Shown one piece after another: positions 63,472-64,000 of a stretch of DNA of 64,000 bases. Location: assembly GCF_003206065.1 (NCBI RefSeq), contig NZ_PZJQ01000001.1:32444-96443 (forward strand), read 5' to 3'. The DNA is from Salinicola halimionae (GTDB lineage: Bacteria; Pseudomonadota; Gammaproteobacteria; Pseudomonadales; Halomonadaceae). The notes beneath the pieces are model-generated. The model saw only the letters and a list, made by a program, of their open reading frames with translations. It made no database searches and was not told the DNA's origin. Positions within the stretch are counted from its first letter, which is position 1; each line of letters opens with the position of its first letter. The position numbers and the translations under genes were made by a program.

Positions 63472-64000
63472 ATGCGTATGGATCGCATGACGACCAAGCT
63501 GCAAAACGCGTTGGCCGAGGCGCAATCGCTGGCGGTAGGGCGCGGGCACAATCAGCTCGACCCGGGGCATTTGATGATGGCCCTGCTCGAAATGCGCGAT
63601 AGCGGTATCAAAGGCTTGGTACAGAAGTCCGGCGGCGACGTTAGCCGTCTGCGTCAAGGATTGGTCGGTTATCTCGATAACCTTCCGGAAGTCGGCCAGT
63701 TCGATGGAAACGTCGGCATGAGTCAGGACCTGGCACGGCTGTTCAATCTGGCCGACCGTGAAGCTCAGAATCGCGGCGACCAGTACATCGCGATAGAGCT
63801 TGTGCTGCTCGCCGCATTGGACATGAAAAACGGGCTTACCAAGGTACTGACCCAGGCGGGGCTGGATCGCAAGCGACTCGCGAGCGCGATCAGCGAGCTG
63901 CGCGGCGGTGCCAACGTCGATGATGCCAACGCCGAAGAGAAGCGCGAGGCGCTGGAGAAATACACGCTCGACCTGACCGCCCGTGCTGCCGAGGGCAAGC
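63472..64000 (+). CDS. clpB: ATP-dependent chaperone ClpB (N-terminal part, runs off the window)
   Basis: Hsp100 disaggregase that rescues aggregated protein with DnaK. Only the first 176 codons are inside the window: the Clp N-domain double repeat (MTTKLQNALAEAQSLA, GHNQLDPGHLMMALLE, and later QYIAIELVLLAAL) and the beginning of the linker to AAA-1 (KREALEKYTLDLT). GAGGAGAAG ribosome site at 63461-63469; ATG at 63472, with another ATG two codons on. Sigma-32 promoter upstream. Confidence 0.96.
   Translation, partial: MRMDRMTTKLQNALAEAQSLAVGRGHNQLDPGHLMMALLEMRDSGIKGLVQKSGGDVSRLRQGLVGYLDNLPEVGQFDGNVGMSQDLARLFNLADREAQNRGDQYIAIELVLLAALDMKNGLTKVLTQAGLDRKRLASAISELRGGANVDDANAEEKREALEKYTLDLTARAAEGK

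Overview
The window looks like ordinary chromosome of a GC-rich gammaproteobacterium, most likely a member of the Halomonadaceae (Halomonas/Salinicola type). This is an inference from protein character and gene order; no rRNA or marker alignment was possible. Gene density is high, there is no insertion sequence, prophage, integrase, toxin-antitoxin pair, restriction system or CRISPR array, and two long blocks keep the gene order known from Pseudomonas (uvrA-MFS-ssb, and ispB-rplU-rpmA-cgtA-proB-rpsT-murJ-ribF-ileS-lspA-fkpB-ispH-minor pilins-thiO-bamD-rluD-pgeF-clpB).

Layout. 0.1-5.2 kb: uvrA (minus), a YajR-like MFS exporter and ssb. 5.5-11.7 kb: a complete pgaABCD operon for poly-N-acetylglucosamine biofilm polysaccharide. 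11.9-16.8 kb: an OPT-family peptide transporter, an SMP-30/gluconolactonase-like enzyme, and a two-gene unit of an RmlD-like protein (without the usual cofactor and catalytic motifs) plus a PlsC-type acyltransferase. 16.9-18.7 kb: fabA-fabB (minus), the unsaturated fatty acid branch. 18.8-20.8 kb: a PAS-GGDEF-EAL cyclic-di-GMP enzyme, a possible controller of the PgaCD synthase.

20.8-29.9 kb is the most interesting region. A minus-strand run codes for a MerR-family regulator, a photolyase, an NTF2-like protein, an SDR, an FAD amine-oxidase-like protein, a DUF1365 protein and a Cfa-type methyltransferase. The regulator has the fold of the B12 photoreceptors LitR/CarH, but every cobalamin-contact residue I can align has been replaced. 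Its promoter region holds a TGTACG-N12-TGTACA element. A TTGTACAA palindrome lies between a small CbiX-like chelatase and a divergent TIGR01777-family gene. I read this as a light- or photo-oxidation-responsive module for DNA repair and membrane lipid modification, driven by a B12-independent (class II) LitR-like regulator.

29.9-37.0 kb: rapA, small secreted or membrane proteins of unknown role, a YedY-like molybdoenzyme with a cytochrome b partner, and a tRNA-Pro(CGG). 37.1-50.2 kb: housekeeping genes for quinone side chain, ribosomal proteins, proline, lipid II flipping, flavin, isoleucyl-tRNA, lipoprotein processing and isoprenoids. IleS has lost all cysteines of its C-terminal zinc knuckle. 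50.3-57.5 kb: the type IV pilus minor pilin/tip cluster pilV-pilW-pilX-pilY1-pilE, with fimT on the opposite strand. 57.6-64.0 kb: thiO, glutamine-dependent nadE, bamD, rluD, pgeF and the start of clpB behind a good sigma-32 promoter. Short tandem duplications (13-20 bp units) recur just upstream of proB, ileS and rluD, and inside lspA.
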